Positions 35,701 through 60,315 of a stretch of 64,000 nt of DNA are shown one piece after another. Position 1 is the stretch's first letter, and each line of letters starts with the position of its first letter. The translations under genes were made by a program, and so were the position numbers. Source of the DNA: Branchiostoma floridae (lineage: Eukaryota > Chordata > Leptocardii > Amphioxiformes > Branchiostomatidae); assembly GCF_000003815.2 (NCBI RefSeq), contig NC_049997.1:14610666-14674665 (forward strand), in the 5' to 3' direction. The notes beneath the pieces were generated by a model, which was not told the origin of the DNA, did no database searches, and was given only the letters and a program-made list of their open reading frames with translations.

Positions 35701-38700
35701 ACGTCTGACCATTTCCAAAATCATATACAGTTGCTTGAGTAATTGCAATTTCATCAAATCTTTTCATCTGTTTTTAAACTTTTTCTTTCACTTGGTTGCT
35801 CTCTTTCTCATACATATGTGGCAAATGCAAAAAGACTTTAACTCACCATCATTTCTAATAGGTAGAATTCACATTCTAGTACCTGAAAAACATTTCATTA
35901 TGCATGGTTTAGACTTTGAATACAAACTAAATGTCACTTAAGGAAAACATCACAATAAACAAAGTACATTACTATCGAATAACTCCAGCAAATCAAAGAT
36001 TAGTTGCTGCATTAAAAAGTGATTAATCATTGACAAGAAATTCAATAATAACACTGTTTCAGCTTTCAAGATTATAATTCACAGAAATACATCAGGGATA
36101 GATAATCACCTGAAAACACATCTTAACGCAAACAGAAGGGAAAACTTACATGGTTTATTCTATAGGGAAATTCCTGGTTGAAGGCATAGGAAAACTTGTT
36201 CTTTACTGCAATGGAAGATAAATGGGAAGATTGTCATTTCTGAAGACAAAAATTGAATCTTAAGTCTTAAGACTAAAAATCAAGTTGTCAAGCACTGAAG
36301 TTCTGGTCTTATCTGTATTACACATTGCTGAAAGTGTCAATCTATGATACCAGTAATCATGATTTAGAATTAGATGGTCAAGACAGCCATTACACAAATG
36401 GTAGGCAAAGAGTAGCTTAAAAGGCCCTGCACCTGAGGTGTTGCCAACAATGCTTTAACAAAATACTCACTGACAGTCTGGCATGCTGTTATGAGTCTAC
36501 TATTTGATATGACTCCAAACTCCTGAAATATACAAAACAAGAATGGTTTCTCAATAACAGTAATTAGTCAATACATAGAGTGAATAATCAGTGATACACA
36601 GTGTAATAGAAAAAAATTTTAACACCCCCTTCAATAAAACAATAAAAGCAAAAAACCCCAAAAGAGGTTGAAATAACCTCCCGTATTTCAACTTCCTTGG
36701 ACCCCCTTTCCACAAGAATCTGCAACCACTGAGAACCCAACCATTTAACAGATTGCTTAACAAATTTCTTATATATCAAGAACAAATTCTTTTTTAACTA
36801 TGTATTTTGCTGTCTTTTTTTTAATCATACTTAATCATTGTGTATCATTTCCAATTGTAAATTCAAGGGCCACATAAATTGTTAATATCTAGTAGAAAGG
36901 GGCTTGGATGATATACATGACATTGTAGTAAAATAAGCCCAAATTCAGAAGTTGCCGTTTTAAATACAATGTATGGAACACTGTTCTAGGAGAGAGTGAG
37001 AGGGAGTAATAAATATTTTAATTACCTCCACTTTTGAAGCCAGGAACACACAGGTAGGTCCCATCAGTAGTGGGTCTATTGTCCTAAAGGAATACCTGGA
37101 ACAGTAGAGATGTATCAGTGGACCAGATTTTAGACAAATTAAAAAATGAACAGATTATACCAGCAAGCATTCACATGTCTGGGGGCTTACTAGTGCAGGA
37201 CCAAGAAAATAACAAGAGCGAAGTAGAGGAGAGCTGCAGCCAAACTTGGTCTAAAACAGTGGCAGCTAATAGTATTCTTTACTTGAAGATGGGATTTTAA
37301 AATGTCGGATAATCCACCAAACCATTCTTTTGAGTATAGTCAATTCACAAATTTTCCCAGATAATTAGGTCCAGGTTCATCTCAAAGCGATGTGACTCCA
37401 CTGCCCACCCCAAAAAAGTCTTGGGTCAATAATATTATTATCAGGATATGTACTAATCAACATATTCTGAGAATGATTACTCACTTGGAATAAAATCTTT
37501 TAAAGTAAACTGTTGCCGTGGCAATGACCTGTTGTCTAAGTTTCAGTTGCTCTCCGACTGCCTGGATCACTGGAAAATATTGTTACATACATCAAATATA
37601 AACAGGCTTACAACAAAAAAAGCAGTCTGAGACTATTCACATTACTAGAGTTCATCGAACACATCCCTTCGCCAAATAATCATGCCTTTATTAATACTTT
37701 AAGGTCTTTTTCATGTATTACTAAATAGTACCTACCCCAATAGCAAATGACTGCATGAACTTGTGTTCCTCACAAACCCATAAATGCTACCAAAGATAAC
37801 CTTCTTGGCCAACTGGTGACAATGGAATTATGTACACTGTTGTGATACTTTCTAGCGCAACTTTCATAGTGCTTTGTTAAAATCATGTAGTCTCTACCAG
37901 ACTCCAGCCTGGCCGAATAGTATTGATGATAGGGGGCATTGGACTGTGACCAAAGATGACCTCAGTGGTAGCATCCCTGGTCAATCAGAATTTCATGCTT
38001 GTCAAGATGATTTTCACAGTGTTAGGGGTCCAGGTCACAAGGCTTCTCAGGCAAAACATCTGGCAAACAGCTGTGTCCTTAAATATAGGTCAAAATGAGA
38101 TGCATCTGTATATAGAAAACACTGTTTATTTCTGTTAATTGCAGAACTTTCCCTAAGTAATTATATCAAATAGATGTTGATAATCAACCAAAGTACCTAG
38201 CTACCAAAAACAAAAAATATCCATCAATCTCCTCTGCAGTTATCCTTCTTAAAAGCTACAAACTATAAGACCCACTGCAGTTCCAAACAAGCTGCTAGGG
38301 GGCCCAAAATTAGACCATTGGCTCCTAGTACCAACAGCTATCCACCATTAAAAAATCATGAACCTGGCACTTCTGGAAAATTTAGGCGCAAACTTTGATG
38401 CTCACTTGCAGTACCAAAACAAGTCGCCAGGAGGCCCATTATCGAACTTGACCTTCCTTTCTGTGTCCCCTACCTATCAATCAAATATCATTAGCATCCA
38501 TCAAGAACATCTCGAGTTATCTTGCATAGACAAACGCACTTACATACAAAGCCAGCTACAGCACCATAGGTAAAAGGTAGCTAAACCATTCTTGCACATG
38601 ACAATCCTTTCCACAACCGCTAAACACCTGCCAAATATCGTGGAAATCGCCCAGCTACATTTTGACTTATGCTTCCCGAAAAAACACCAAAAAAAATACC

Positions 38701-39535
38701 AAGCTCGCTAATGTACCGTAGGAAAACGCCAGGTAACCCATTTTCGAACTAGGCATGCCTTTCAACAACCGCTACACACCTGCAAAAAATAAAAAAGTTC
38801 CATCCACAATTTCTCGAGTTATATTCTGTTGACCTACATACAGACCCAAGTCAAGCAAAAACATAATCTTCTTGGCGAAGCTAATTATCATATACTATTA
38901 GACATCATCATACAAATGTACAAATGTATATCTAGCCATGATGACACAGCTTATAGATGAATTCCACTTTTCCTTCATCCAGCCTTTTTCTTGCTGGCCG
39001 GGCCAGCTTGTTGCTCCCTTTGTCTTCCAAACCTCCTTTCCTGTGTGGCTGGGCACTAAAATCTCACCAACACTTCCTCACTGTTTGTGATCTATCAGTA
39101 TTCCTACATTTCGTTTGTCTTTGAATTGCTGTGCCATTTTGGTGGATCTTGTTTTCAGCATTGTCAGATCCTATTCTGTGGGGAAAATGGAGCCTTCTGA
39201 TTGGTCAACATTGTCTGGCTATATGATAATAGGTGTAAGTCTTACCCCCGCAGTAGAAGATGTGTACTTTCTGGTATTCATCATCAGGAAAGTTGGTCAG
39301 GTCGTCTTGCCGGTCACGAAGGAGATCTTGTTTATCCAGGATCCACTGTTGACTGCAAAATAACAACAAATGAAAATTCATTCTTCCCACCTAGATGTAT
39401 CCTGTTTTAAAGTCAGCAACTGGAATGTCCCTGCAGTTCCAAAGAAAGCTACTAGAGGGCCCAAACTTATGTCACTTCTTAGCACCATAGCTCTCTACAG
39501 ATCACAAATCATGGCCATAGCATGTCCAGAAAATG

Positions 39536-39579
<44 letters not shown>

Positions 39580-39901
39580 AAGGAAATTCCTGCTGCAGTA
39601 CCGTGGAAAGCCGCTAGTAGATCCATTTTCTTCCTTTCTGCGATCACCTTAAAACATGTTAACCTGAGTACCATCCTCCTTAGTTAGTGACCACTGGCTT
39701 AATAAAAATAAAATAAAAAGTGTTCCTAGAATTCTCATATGATTTTCTCCGATGATTTACCACGATAACAACAATGCAAAGCAATGGAGCTTAAGCTTAG
39801 TCCAAAAATTATGCCCCCCCGGGCCCCCCCCCCCCCCCTTTACAATGAAAGAAAACATTTGCAGCTTACCAGTGCGAGCTCTGCCAAAAGTTACCAGCCA
39901 T
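32708..39901 (-). CDS. CCNC: Cyclin C, complete 12-exon gene
   Basis: Cyclin C pairs with CDK8/19 in the Mediator kinase module in the nucleus. Exons (minus): 39870-39901, 39246-39352, 37485-37569, 37026-37095, 36471-36522, 36150-36205, 35847-35882, 34994-35085, 34370-34437, 33906-33985, 33410-33528, 32708-32756. Phases agree, giving 281 aa (human 283). The protein opens MAGNFWQSSH and keeps QWILDKQDLL, the first cyclin box (VIATATVYFKRFY), the DCCLVVYHPYRPL and DMGQEDTVLPLAW blocks, QKDAKHWFAELSVDMEK in the second box, and a Ser/Gly/Gln-rich tail. It is a plain orthologue with no break. It is head to head with the Mdm2 gene. Confidence 0.97.
35605..35747. mobile_element. MITE family 3, second copy, in CCNC intron 7
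   Basis: The arms ACTCAAGCAACTGGATATG and CATATACAGTTGCTTGAGT are inverted and match the element at 7469-7715. The copy is shorter, with the shared centre TTTCAGGTAACATCC and TTACCAGAAACG. Confidence 0.7.
38265..38880. repeat. Degenerate tandem repeat of about 130-155 bp in CCNC intron 2
   Basis: A unit beginning near TGCAGTACCAAA...GC(C/T)AGG(A/G)GGCCCA recurs at about 38274, 38406, 38551 and 38710, with CACCTGCAAA and TCGAGTTAT words at matching places. Dispersed relatives occur at 39430, 39590 and 58404. Non-coding. Confidence 0.5.
39541..39576. repeat. (TA)n microsatellite in CCNC intron 1
   Basis: About 18 uninterrupted TA units. Confidence 0.95.
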
Positions 39902-41207
39902 TCCAAGAGAAAATAATTCTTACTTTACGGCCCAAACAAAATAATCATCGAAAACGAACGTCCATAAAGCATAAACAATAGATTTTCTCGACTTTTTTCC
40001 GGTGAAAATGTAACCGCGCAATCTTTTCTCAGGAAGACCTTTCCCCTATGACCTTTATCCTGATTCTTCCTGATTGTCGAAATATGTTAGATTGTCTGTC
40101 AAGATAGTGAAAGTAACAACGAGCAACGTTTATAACTGTATTGCAATATCAACATTTTGGATGGTAACTTTTCAGTGCCTGGTGATATACTTTATCCTAT
40201 AAAATCCTTAAACTAGCCTTTAACGCGCTAAAATGAAGGCTAAAAATGAAAACTTGACAGTTGACATTTTAGCGTTACGTGATAGGGAACAAGTCTGCAC
40301 AGGTACCTGAGGCAAACGCGGAGGGTTATTTCGTGAAGGGGCAAGAAAATAATCCAACAATTAAAATCACACATACAAGTAGATAGAAGAACAAAGACCA
40401 ATAAATCTGATTAAATATCATAAATAGATATATTTTCAATTGTTTGCAAGTTTGGTTTGTGTCGTGTGAGTGTTGGTTGCAAGATAAGGGGCAGAAAGTT
40501 GGACGAATTACTGTATACGTCCGCCCTCAACCCCTGACCTCTGGATGGGACAGAATGTGGTCCACACGGAAATTCTGAGGCGATGTCGATTTTAGTTCCT
40601 TCTAACGACAAGTTAGACAACTAAACGTAAGTTACTAATGTTATTTAGGAGTATAAGAGTCCAGGATTAATGGGGGCCAGGTTTGTTAGAAGCTGTGAAA
40701 AAATAAGCTTTATTTTCGTAGAAATTATTTCGCTTTTTTTTGCGGGGGAGGGGGGTTTTGTAACGTTATAATTTTCGAGTTCTTGATACCTACAGTACTT
40801 TTATGACATGCCAAATCGTCCTTTCAAAATAACTTGCAGTTGATTAAAACTTTGCTTAAGTCATGCTAGAAACAATTGATATGATTTACGTTTACAGCAT
40901 TATGTCTATATATGACGTGTAACACCTAACAATTTGTATATAGCCTATATACTCTTAGGTCAAACGTATACAAAGCCATAGTCTGTGTAACACAAACTCC
41001 GCTGTCCAGGGCTCTAACTGGCGGCGGATGTTTGGTGGGCTGCTATAAGCGAGATTTAATCAGGCTAACAAAGCCAGTCATACTTATTTTAGCATTTTCC
41101 GAGAGGCTGGCTACTACTAAAATGCCACTCTCCTTCACTCCCGCACAAATCAAATAAGCCCTTTCACAGAGATCAGAACACGTGTGTGGCAACATGAATT
41201 CTAGGTA
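39902..41207. promoter_or_regulatory. Left part of the head-to-head CCNC-Mdm2 intergenic region
   Basis: The ATGs of CCNC (39901, minus) and Mdm2 exon 1a (41826, plus) are 1.9 kb apart. The stretch must contain the CCNC promoter and probably one Mdm2 promoter. I see no obvious TATA box or consensus CpG island; a G-rich run lies at about 40740-40757. Two nested MITEs occupy most of 41152-41527. Confidence 0.4.
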
Positions 41208-41527
41208 ATACTGTAAATGCAGAAATGTTCGCGGTGGATTAATGTTCGCAGTTTTTGCGGTGACCACGAACTTAAAACCACCGCGAACATTTTTCTATTA
41301 TACTTGTAGTATTAGATTGCAGTCTATTGTAGCGAACTTAAAACCACAGCGAAAAATCCCTTTTCCCCGCTACCGCAAAATTAAATCCCCGCGAACTTAA
41401 ATGCATTTACAGTATGTCAAAGGTAGAGCACCAGAAATGAGAACAGTCCTTGTCTCGACCATTGTTTCAATTTGCATAACAACGTCCAGGCGGGTTTTCT
41501 TTTTCCAGGCCTTTACCTTTGACATGC
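41152..41527. mobile_element. MITE family 2, copy interrupted by MITE family 1
   Basis: The left arm (AATAAGCCC...GTGTGGCAACATGAATTCTAGGTAA) and the central AACAGTCCTTGTCTCGACCAT block match the element at 19432-19700. The copy is split at its TA by the element at 41211-41412. The right arm stops near TACCTTTGACAT, so this copy is also truncated. Confidence 0.7.
41211..41412. mobile_element. MITE family 1, copy B, nested in MITE family 2
   Basis: A 202-bp element with CTGTAAATGC / GCATTTACAG ends and TA on both sides. It is clearly related to 4380-4587 across its length, with small indels and substitutions. The host sequence is CTAGGTAA-TA-ATG..., so one TA became two. Confidence 0.9.
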
Positions 41528-41825
41528 AATTGCATAACCTGTATCATATTTGATTTAAAGGTAACAAAAAATTTACAAACCCGGGTTGAATAGAGATGTG
41601 GGTTCTCTTGTTTTTCATAATGTATAGTATCTCTTGCATGTTTAAAATTAAAGGTGAGATTTGCCATGTCATGGTGACTATAATGGTAGTTGTCAGTAAA
41701 TAACACAAAATTATGTTTGATAAGTTATACATTGATACAATCCAGTTTACTCTTTTAAAAACCTTTTACCAAAGAAATTTTTAAATCTTCCCTTTTTCTT
41801 GTCCTAATGTGCAGGTTAACCCACC

Positions 41826-53586
<11,761 letters not shown>

Positions 53587-55620
53587 CGCCGTCAAACTGG
53601 TTGTTTTGATATATGCACAAATGTGAAGGTCAGCGTATATGCTGAGAGCTTGGCTTGATGCTTTGAAAAGAGAAACGCACAAGGCATCTTTAACAACATA
53701 TCATGAAGAACTTGTGTTGGGAAATGTGTGTCAAAGAACAGTTGAAGGCTTTATGGTAAATTTGTCTATTTTTACAGGGACGTTATTTTGCTGCTTGAGA
53801 GGTAATGGAGGGATTTGTTATTAGTTTGTGGTTGAGATGTAGTAACACTGCAAGACAGCACACATTCACAGCAAATATGCAGCAAATGAGTACATTTACA
53901 GTTTGTCAAAGCTCTGTTGTATGCAGCATTCTAAGATGTTTCTGAAAGCTGCTAGCCCAAAAGAATGACACTCCTCTCTTTCACAATGAAGATTCCATAC
54001 TGTAGCCTGGATACCAGCCTCCTTAGGGTTACGTTGTGAGCTATGGAGTCAACTTGAGCCTAAACAGGATGGCACCCAGGCCACATCTACTACATGTACA
54101 AGCTCAGCTGCATTTATTAACAATTTAGCCAAGACACCATCTTCCCATCTGTTCTTCTTACTGGCAGCTATGCAGAGTTGTGTAAGGTAAATATTAACAT
54201 AATACATGTATGTTAGCATCATATTGATGTCTAAAACTTTGAATTGAATAAGTTACTGTCCAAGTGTCTACATATAGAAGGCACACAAATTTGTCATTTC
54301 ATGATGTATTATATTGTCATTGTAACTTGTTGCAAAATTATCGTCTGTTGTAAATAGCATATTGTCATTATGGTTTATTTGTGAATTTGAATCTTGTGGT
54401 GAGTATGACGTAGGTATTCACTCTCATTGTAATGTTAGAAAGAGGTTGGTAAGGTAGCGTTACATACAGTTTACAGTTCAAAGTATTTACAATGGGCTAC
54501 TCAACTCTGAAAACAGATATAATTTTGAAAACTTGCATTCAGTGAAAAGAATTGTTCTGTTGTGACAAACTTGAGCTGTTATAAGTACAGTTGAAGCGAT
54601 TACTTTGTTTCAGATGTTGTGTTCAGCTGAATGGACAATACTTGTGATCGCTTGCTTGCAGCATTGAATTAACGATACTGCTTATCCTGTGTGTTTCCGA
54701 ACAACAGTAAGCACTACTGTATGTTTGTGTTCTTTCATTTCGTTCACATTATGTTTTCCTTGCCAGGTTTTGAATTGTTATGGTTTGGTTTGGTTGGAGT
54801 TGCATATTGAAACTCTCTGACTTTTCAGTGATGTATCACTAGATGTACATGTACCTATTGGAATGTATTTCATAGACTTGAATGAGAAATATTAGTGACG
54901 TACAGCTCCTGATGTAAGCTATTAATTTGTTATCCATAAAAAATGCATTGTAAACACTTATATTTGGTTGAATATGTTACACATTTCAATGTTACTATTA
55001 GATCTATGTCATAGGGCTATTTTATGGATGCATTAATTTCTAAGGATTGGAATTTCTTCACAGATTTTGAATTGAAGGTTACAGCCATGTTGCAAAGAAT
55101 GTATTCTGTAGATTCTATCTTCCACAGAAAGCAACTGGGTGTATCTTGCAACTCAGGTAAGTTGAAAGTTAACCTTCTTATGCAGAAAATGTGACAAAGT
55201 CATATTACAGTTTCTGGCTAATTCTGTTCAGCTTTTTGAAAGTTTGGCTAGAGTTTTGGCCCTCTTTTCAGTTTGGACCTGAGAGAGACATTGGAACTTT
55301 TGACTTGAGACTTTTGTTTTGGAACCAGCAATGAATGCTGAGAAATTTCTGGAATATGTTTTGTTACCGAGGACATTTGATTGTATTCTTGAAATAAACA
55401 CATAATATATTTAACAATGAAGATTGAACACTGCTTCCTATGGAAGTACAAATGTAAATGCAATGTTATGTTATGTTATGTAAAGCAAAAAATAATAAAT
55501 CTTACTCAAACATGTCTGTGTTGTAAATCACTAGTATATATTAATTAATAATGTAACGAAATCAATATTCCGGATGCCCTCTGAACCATTGCGCTACCAT
55601 GCTGGTACAAAGGACTGTGC
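53587..55620 (+). other. Mdm2 3' UTR
   Basis: AT-rich sequence after the TAG at 53584-53586, with no credible ORF. Poly(A) signal AATAAA at 55393-55398 and a further AATAAAT near 55494. A 1.8-2 kb UTR is plausible. A hairpin-end motif (TAGCCTGGATACCAG) lies near 54004. Confidence 0.5.
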
Positions 55621-56260
55621 AACTCGGAGCTGACATTTACTTTACACCAGTCACCAGTGCCATCCATATAAATATTATGGGTATCAGACTATACAGAAGA
55701 GAAGTGATCAAAGGAAAAATCTACAGTTAGAATAGGATGGATACCAGACTACACTGACAAGACCATACGCACAGCAATCTAATTAATGATTTGAGACCTT
55801 TAGAATATGGCTTACATATACCAAAATCACAGTATATAAAGTACAATATAAAAAAAACTTTGTGCTCATTCTACAGAAATCAGACACAATTTCTTTCATA
55901 GCACCTACATTTGTAGTGAGTAAAGTTACCATTTACAGGATCAAACTCGGGGTAAAGGTTGAATGTATAATAAGAGAAAGGGGTTGACACTTGACAGGAT
56001 CATGAGACGTTATTCACAAGAGGTTGTAAGGTACGCTTTGATTGTTGCAGCTGACTTCTGACTGAATCCCAACAGTTCCTGTCAATAACGAGCAGTAACA
56101 GCCAGCCAATTAGTGCAAAACAATTTGTTATTGACAGATACATCCTGTCAATAGTACAAAACAAATTTATGTTGATCCTGTACAAAATGTACATCCTGTC
56201 AATAGTCAACATTTGAAATATAGACCATAACTGTAATTTTAAGCATTAGATACAGTCAAT
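55621..56260. other. Non-coding, probable 3' region of the zinc-finger gene
   Basis: AT-rich. Around 56085-56215 the phrase ATCCTGTCAATAGT recurs three times as a short tandem repeat. No gene seen. Confidence 0.4.
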
Positions 56261-58360
56261 TTACATATGATACTTGTCACTGGCGTGGTTCCTCTTGTGT
56301 CTGATGAGACTAGTCTTGTCTGTAGTCATATGTCCACACTCCTCACACATGAAGGGTTTCTCCCCGGTGTGTGTTCGCATGTGGTTGGTCAGGTGCGTCC
56401 GTCGGATCGCCCTGTAACTACACAGCTCGCACTTGTAGGGTTTCTCTCCCGAGTGTGTCCGCAGGTGCCTGACCAGGTTGCACCTGAAGGCCGTCCTGTG
56501 CCCGCATTCCTCGCACATGTACGAGCGCTCGCCCGTGTGGCGGGTCATGTGGGTGTCCAGGTGGACCTTCTGGGAGGCCGAGTAGTCGCACTCGGAACAC
56601 TTGAAGGGTTTCTCGCCGGTGTGCGTCCGGATGTGGTGCTGCATGTTGACTTTGACCTTGGAGGTGTATTCACACTGCGGGCATTGATAGACGTCTTCTT
56701 CGCCACCCTGCAGACACAAAGTAATATTTGAATGAAAGCTCATCTGTGTTGGTAGAATCCATAGTTTAAGCTTTATCCAACACAAGAAGAGGGGTATATG
56801 GGGAGGCCATATACATTAGGGCTCATCAACCCTCTCTGAACTGTGACGGTGGCAGGTTCCGTCTTCCCGCCATTTACAATTCGTCGTCACTTCCGACTTA
56901 TGTTTGACCGAAAATTTATGGTGAGTTCTTTCCATTTGTGTTGGAACAAAGCTTAAACTTAACAACTAAAAATTCATACAGTCACATGTACATGTAATAA
57001 GCTGTTTCATGGTTTGAACTTCACATACACAAGGTTAAAGTTAAGGCCCTTGACTAGCAATTGTAAATGGTCACATATTAACCATAAGGCAACACACAGA
57101 ACATATGCAGATCAAACCATGAACTAGCTTATCAATAAGACTGGAGCAACAGAATATATCAAAGGCAACAAGAAAGATTTAGTGTGGGCTATTGTCATAC
57201 TTTCTCATAGCAGTTTTTTTTTTAGTTGGCAACAGTTGCTTCATTAAACTTAAAAAGGGGGAGTTGACAGAACAAAGAATTTCAAGAACAACTCCCAATT
57301 TGGTAAACTAATAGTAACAGAATAGCTCTCACAAAAGTTGGCCTCTTCTGTTGACCACAGAAACACAGTTCTACGTACTATTAGATACATGTATGAAGGG
57401 ATACAATACCTCACAACCATCCTGACTGCCTTTGCGGATGGCCTTGGGTACTGCTGCGAAGTCGGAATCTTCATCAGAGCCCGACCACACTTCATCGATC
57501 TTCAACTTCTTTTTCTTTGTTTTCGTCCCCCTCTTGGTTGGTGTCGCCTTCCTCGGCCTGCGTCGTTTTCCGGTCACCAAAGACGACTCCTGTGGCTTTT
57601 TCTTAGAAACCTTAACATCTTCAGAAGTACTATCCTCAAGTTGTGCTGAATCTTCAACATTCGTGTCATTACTCTGAGATGGCTTAGGGCAACCACCAAC
57701 TGCTGTATCATTCTTGGTGGGAGCATGTTGCTCCAAGGTCTCTGATTTGTTGTGATCCCAGGTTGCATCTTCAGTGTTCGGTGGCGGCCCTTGAACCATG
57801 ACAATCTCCGTCTGATGAGAAGTTTCCTTGGACTTGACATTGAAGTTTGCCTCCATACTCTCCTGCCTTGTCTTGCTGAATGATGCAGTTGGCTTGTGCA
57901 TCGCTGTGAACGTGGGGAAAATACTGAAGTTTGTGTATTCCTCTCGTGCAGTTTTGTTGGCGGAATTCTCTACAGACGTCGAGCTATACTGAGTGGATGG
58001 GATTGGTGGGGACCAGATACTTGACATTGTCTGGGCGTACGCGCTCGGGAAGTTCCCTTCGTTTGCAAACTGTTGCATTTCTGTGCGCGGATTGGCTGGG
58101 AATGGCATGCGTTTACGCTGTTGTTCGCCCCAAGCAACACCATAATCCACAGCTTTTTGAACGGCTTCTGGATTCGCAGCACGGTACTCGTATTCAATTA
58201 CGTCGCGAAGGACCGTCACTAGGTGTTCCCTACTGCTGTATTCGGTGCTGATATTTCTCCGGCCCAGTTCTATGAGAAGTTCCTCCAAGTACAGTCTTGG
58301 TAGAACGGCTAATGTCACATCCTTGGACAGACCGCAAGCTCTGATTTCGGGAGTCGACAT
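56261..58360 (-). CDS. SAP-like / AT-hook-like / five C2H2 zinc-finger protein
   Basis: Two coding exons (minus): 57410-58360 and 56261-56707, both phase 0, giving 465 aa. Residues of about 10-60 (VTLAVLPRLYLEELLIELGRR ... REHLVTVLRDVIEYEYR) resemble a SAP-type helix-extended-helix DNA-binding motif. The middle is Ser/Thr-rich and disordered. It ends in a basic run with an AT-hook-like core (GKRRRPRKATP), then KTKKKKLK and an acidic WSGSDEDSDF. The last exon holds five C2H2 fingers with TGEKP linkers (QCPQCEYTSK; FKCSECDYSA; YMCEECGHRT; YKCELCSYRA; FMCEECGHMT). This suggests a nuclear sequence-specific DNA-binding regulator. An acceptor (TTTTTAG) sits four bases ahead of the ATG, so a non-coding 5' exon is expected upstream. 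I cannot name an orthologue. Confidence 0.85.
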
Positions 58361-59319
58361 TTCCTAAAAAGCAAAAAGAGAGTAAGATACCAAAACCTGA
58401 CGTTCTGCTGTAGTACCAAAGAAAACCACAAGGGGCCCTAAATTTAATCATTTCTGCGATAGGAATTTATGTCTAAATCACATACTTCATGACAATCCAT
58501 CCACAGCTTTATCGTTATCATTAATATGATAAAAAAATAATAATAATAAATACAGACGCTATCAAAACAATAACGGTCTAAGGTAAAAGAAAAACTCGAT
58601 ATAAGGTCAAGCACGTTAGATATTTTTTGTCAACAAATGTCCCACCCCTCTCAACCAACTGCAACACCTGCAGAATCAAAACAACACAGTCGAGAAAGAC
58701 TTAGCGAAAATAAACAAAGAAATCGGTGCTAATCTCTACTTCTACACCCCAAATTTTGTTTATAACAGTCTAAATTCCTCACCTAAAACTTCCAAGCCGA
58801 TGTCTTGTCCACGAAAGTCAAAATATCTCGAGTAGATTGCCGGAAAACAGACTTACGGATAAAATGGAGGGGAGCGAAAGACAGAATATGTAGGGTTCAA
58901 AGGTCAAAAGGCCACAAGGGTTGACTTCACCTGATCCTCTGATTCTGTCGACGTCTGTCAGTCAAACATTCACAGCATTCACACCATCATCATAGTTCAC
59001 CATGATGTACAGTTAATTGCCTGATATGAGATAGTTAACATTTTGGCTAGCAAAAGGACTCAACGATACGCAATTAAATAACTAGAGTTCGGAGACCTAA
59101 TGCAAATGAAGATGTGATGCAAATTACTAGTACTTCGTTGCCATCGTTTCCAGGTCCGTCAAGACCCAACGAGCTAAGAACTAAGTAGAGGAAAACGTAA
59201 ATTCATTCTCAGATGTTCGCTCTGTGTGGTATTGTGTATGTCTTGTTGATACGCTCAATCATAGTAGAAAGTGGAATGGAAGGTCCAGTTTTAGCTCACA
59301 GAAGAGCTATTCTTTCACT

Positions 59320-59564
59320 GTCGTGACAGAGAGGACAGCCGCTATGTAACGTTACAGTAGTTACAGGTTCATTGTACCGGGGAAATTCGCCTAGCTCTTT
59401 TCGACAAGCACAATAAACTGTTGGCCACGACTAAACGTCATGTCCTAGGGACTGCAACCCTTTCTGGTAGCATTACTTGTCGGGTGAGCGACACAGCCGG
59501 AAACAAACTCACGACTTCTAGTTCCACAGGTAGGACCGCTAACCATTGGACTACGCACGCTACC
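59320..59564 (-). mobile_element. tRNA-like SINE, minus copy
   Basis: Read on the minus strand it begins AGGTAGCGTGCGTAGTCCAATGGTTAG and includes an A-box match (TAGTCCAATGG). It runs through GGAACTAGAAG, CGAAAAGAGCTAG and TTTCCCCGGTACAATGAACC to CTGTCCTCTCTGTCACGAC. Same family as 50712-50960. Confidence 0.75.
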
Positions 59565-60194
59565 TAAATATATACATACATACATATTAATACTTGATCA
59601 GTTTAACTAAATATAGTATTATCGGAAGGGTCTATCAATGACAGCCGTAGGAATCGGAATAATGAACAACGGTATGACCTGCTACTGTGTTGACTTGAAA
59701 CTATGTCCTTTTTTTGTCTTTAGACCATGGGGTAGCAGCATTTTGCAACTATACATTTCTGTACGTTAGACATACGCCATACATGATGAGACGCTTGATG
59801 CATATCGCATGCAGCATGGGATGGAAAACATCTTGTTTCTGCGAAAACTTGATTTCATTTGGATATTGATGAACTGTGACGTATTTTTGGATACCAAAAT
59901 TTAATAATCTGTTTCGTTTTATATACACACCCTGAATTTCTCTTACCGCTTCAATACGTCGGTAGTTGGTCACATGTGCTTTCAGAAACAAAAAAGTCGA
60001 AAATGGACATTGATCGAAGTAGTTTTCAGTGACTTTTCTGGACACTGGTCATAAAAGAACCTCCAGTGAGCCAAAATATCAGTGTCAAAAACATCACGTC
60101 TCACACGGATTGCCATTACCAATCTGCTCTCCCAGACAGACAATTTCAGTCACAAACATGCATGTCATTTGCTCTGCTTGCTTCTGAATGTCCA

Positions 60195-60315
60195 TAGCCT
60201 GGTATCCAGCCGTATTATGATTCTATTATGGCTACCAAGTCTCTTCTGTCTTTTCCATATTTGCGGAGATGATAGAAGAGACCCGGTAGCTATAATACGG
60301 CTAGATACCAGGCTA
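60195..60315. mobile_element. Hairpin MITE (TAGCCTGGTATCYAGCC ends)
   Basis: TAGCCTGGTATCCAGCCGTATTAT is mirrored by ATAATACGGCTAGATACCAGGCTA, and the inner arms GGCTACCAAGTCTCTTCTGTC and GATAGAAGAGACCCGGTAGC also pair. The element is about 121 bp and almost wholly self-complementary. Confidence 0.8.

Noticed and set aside
56267..56731. 154-codon plus-strand ORF across the zinc-finger exon
   Set aside because: Antisense shadow of the C2H2 fingers.
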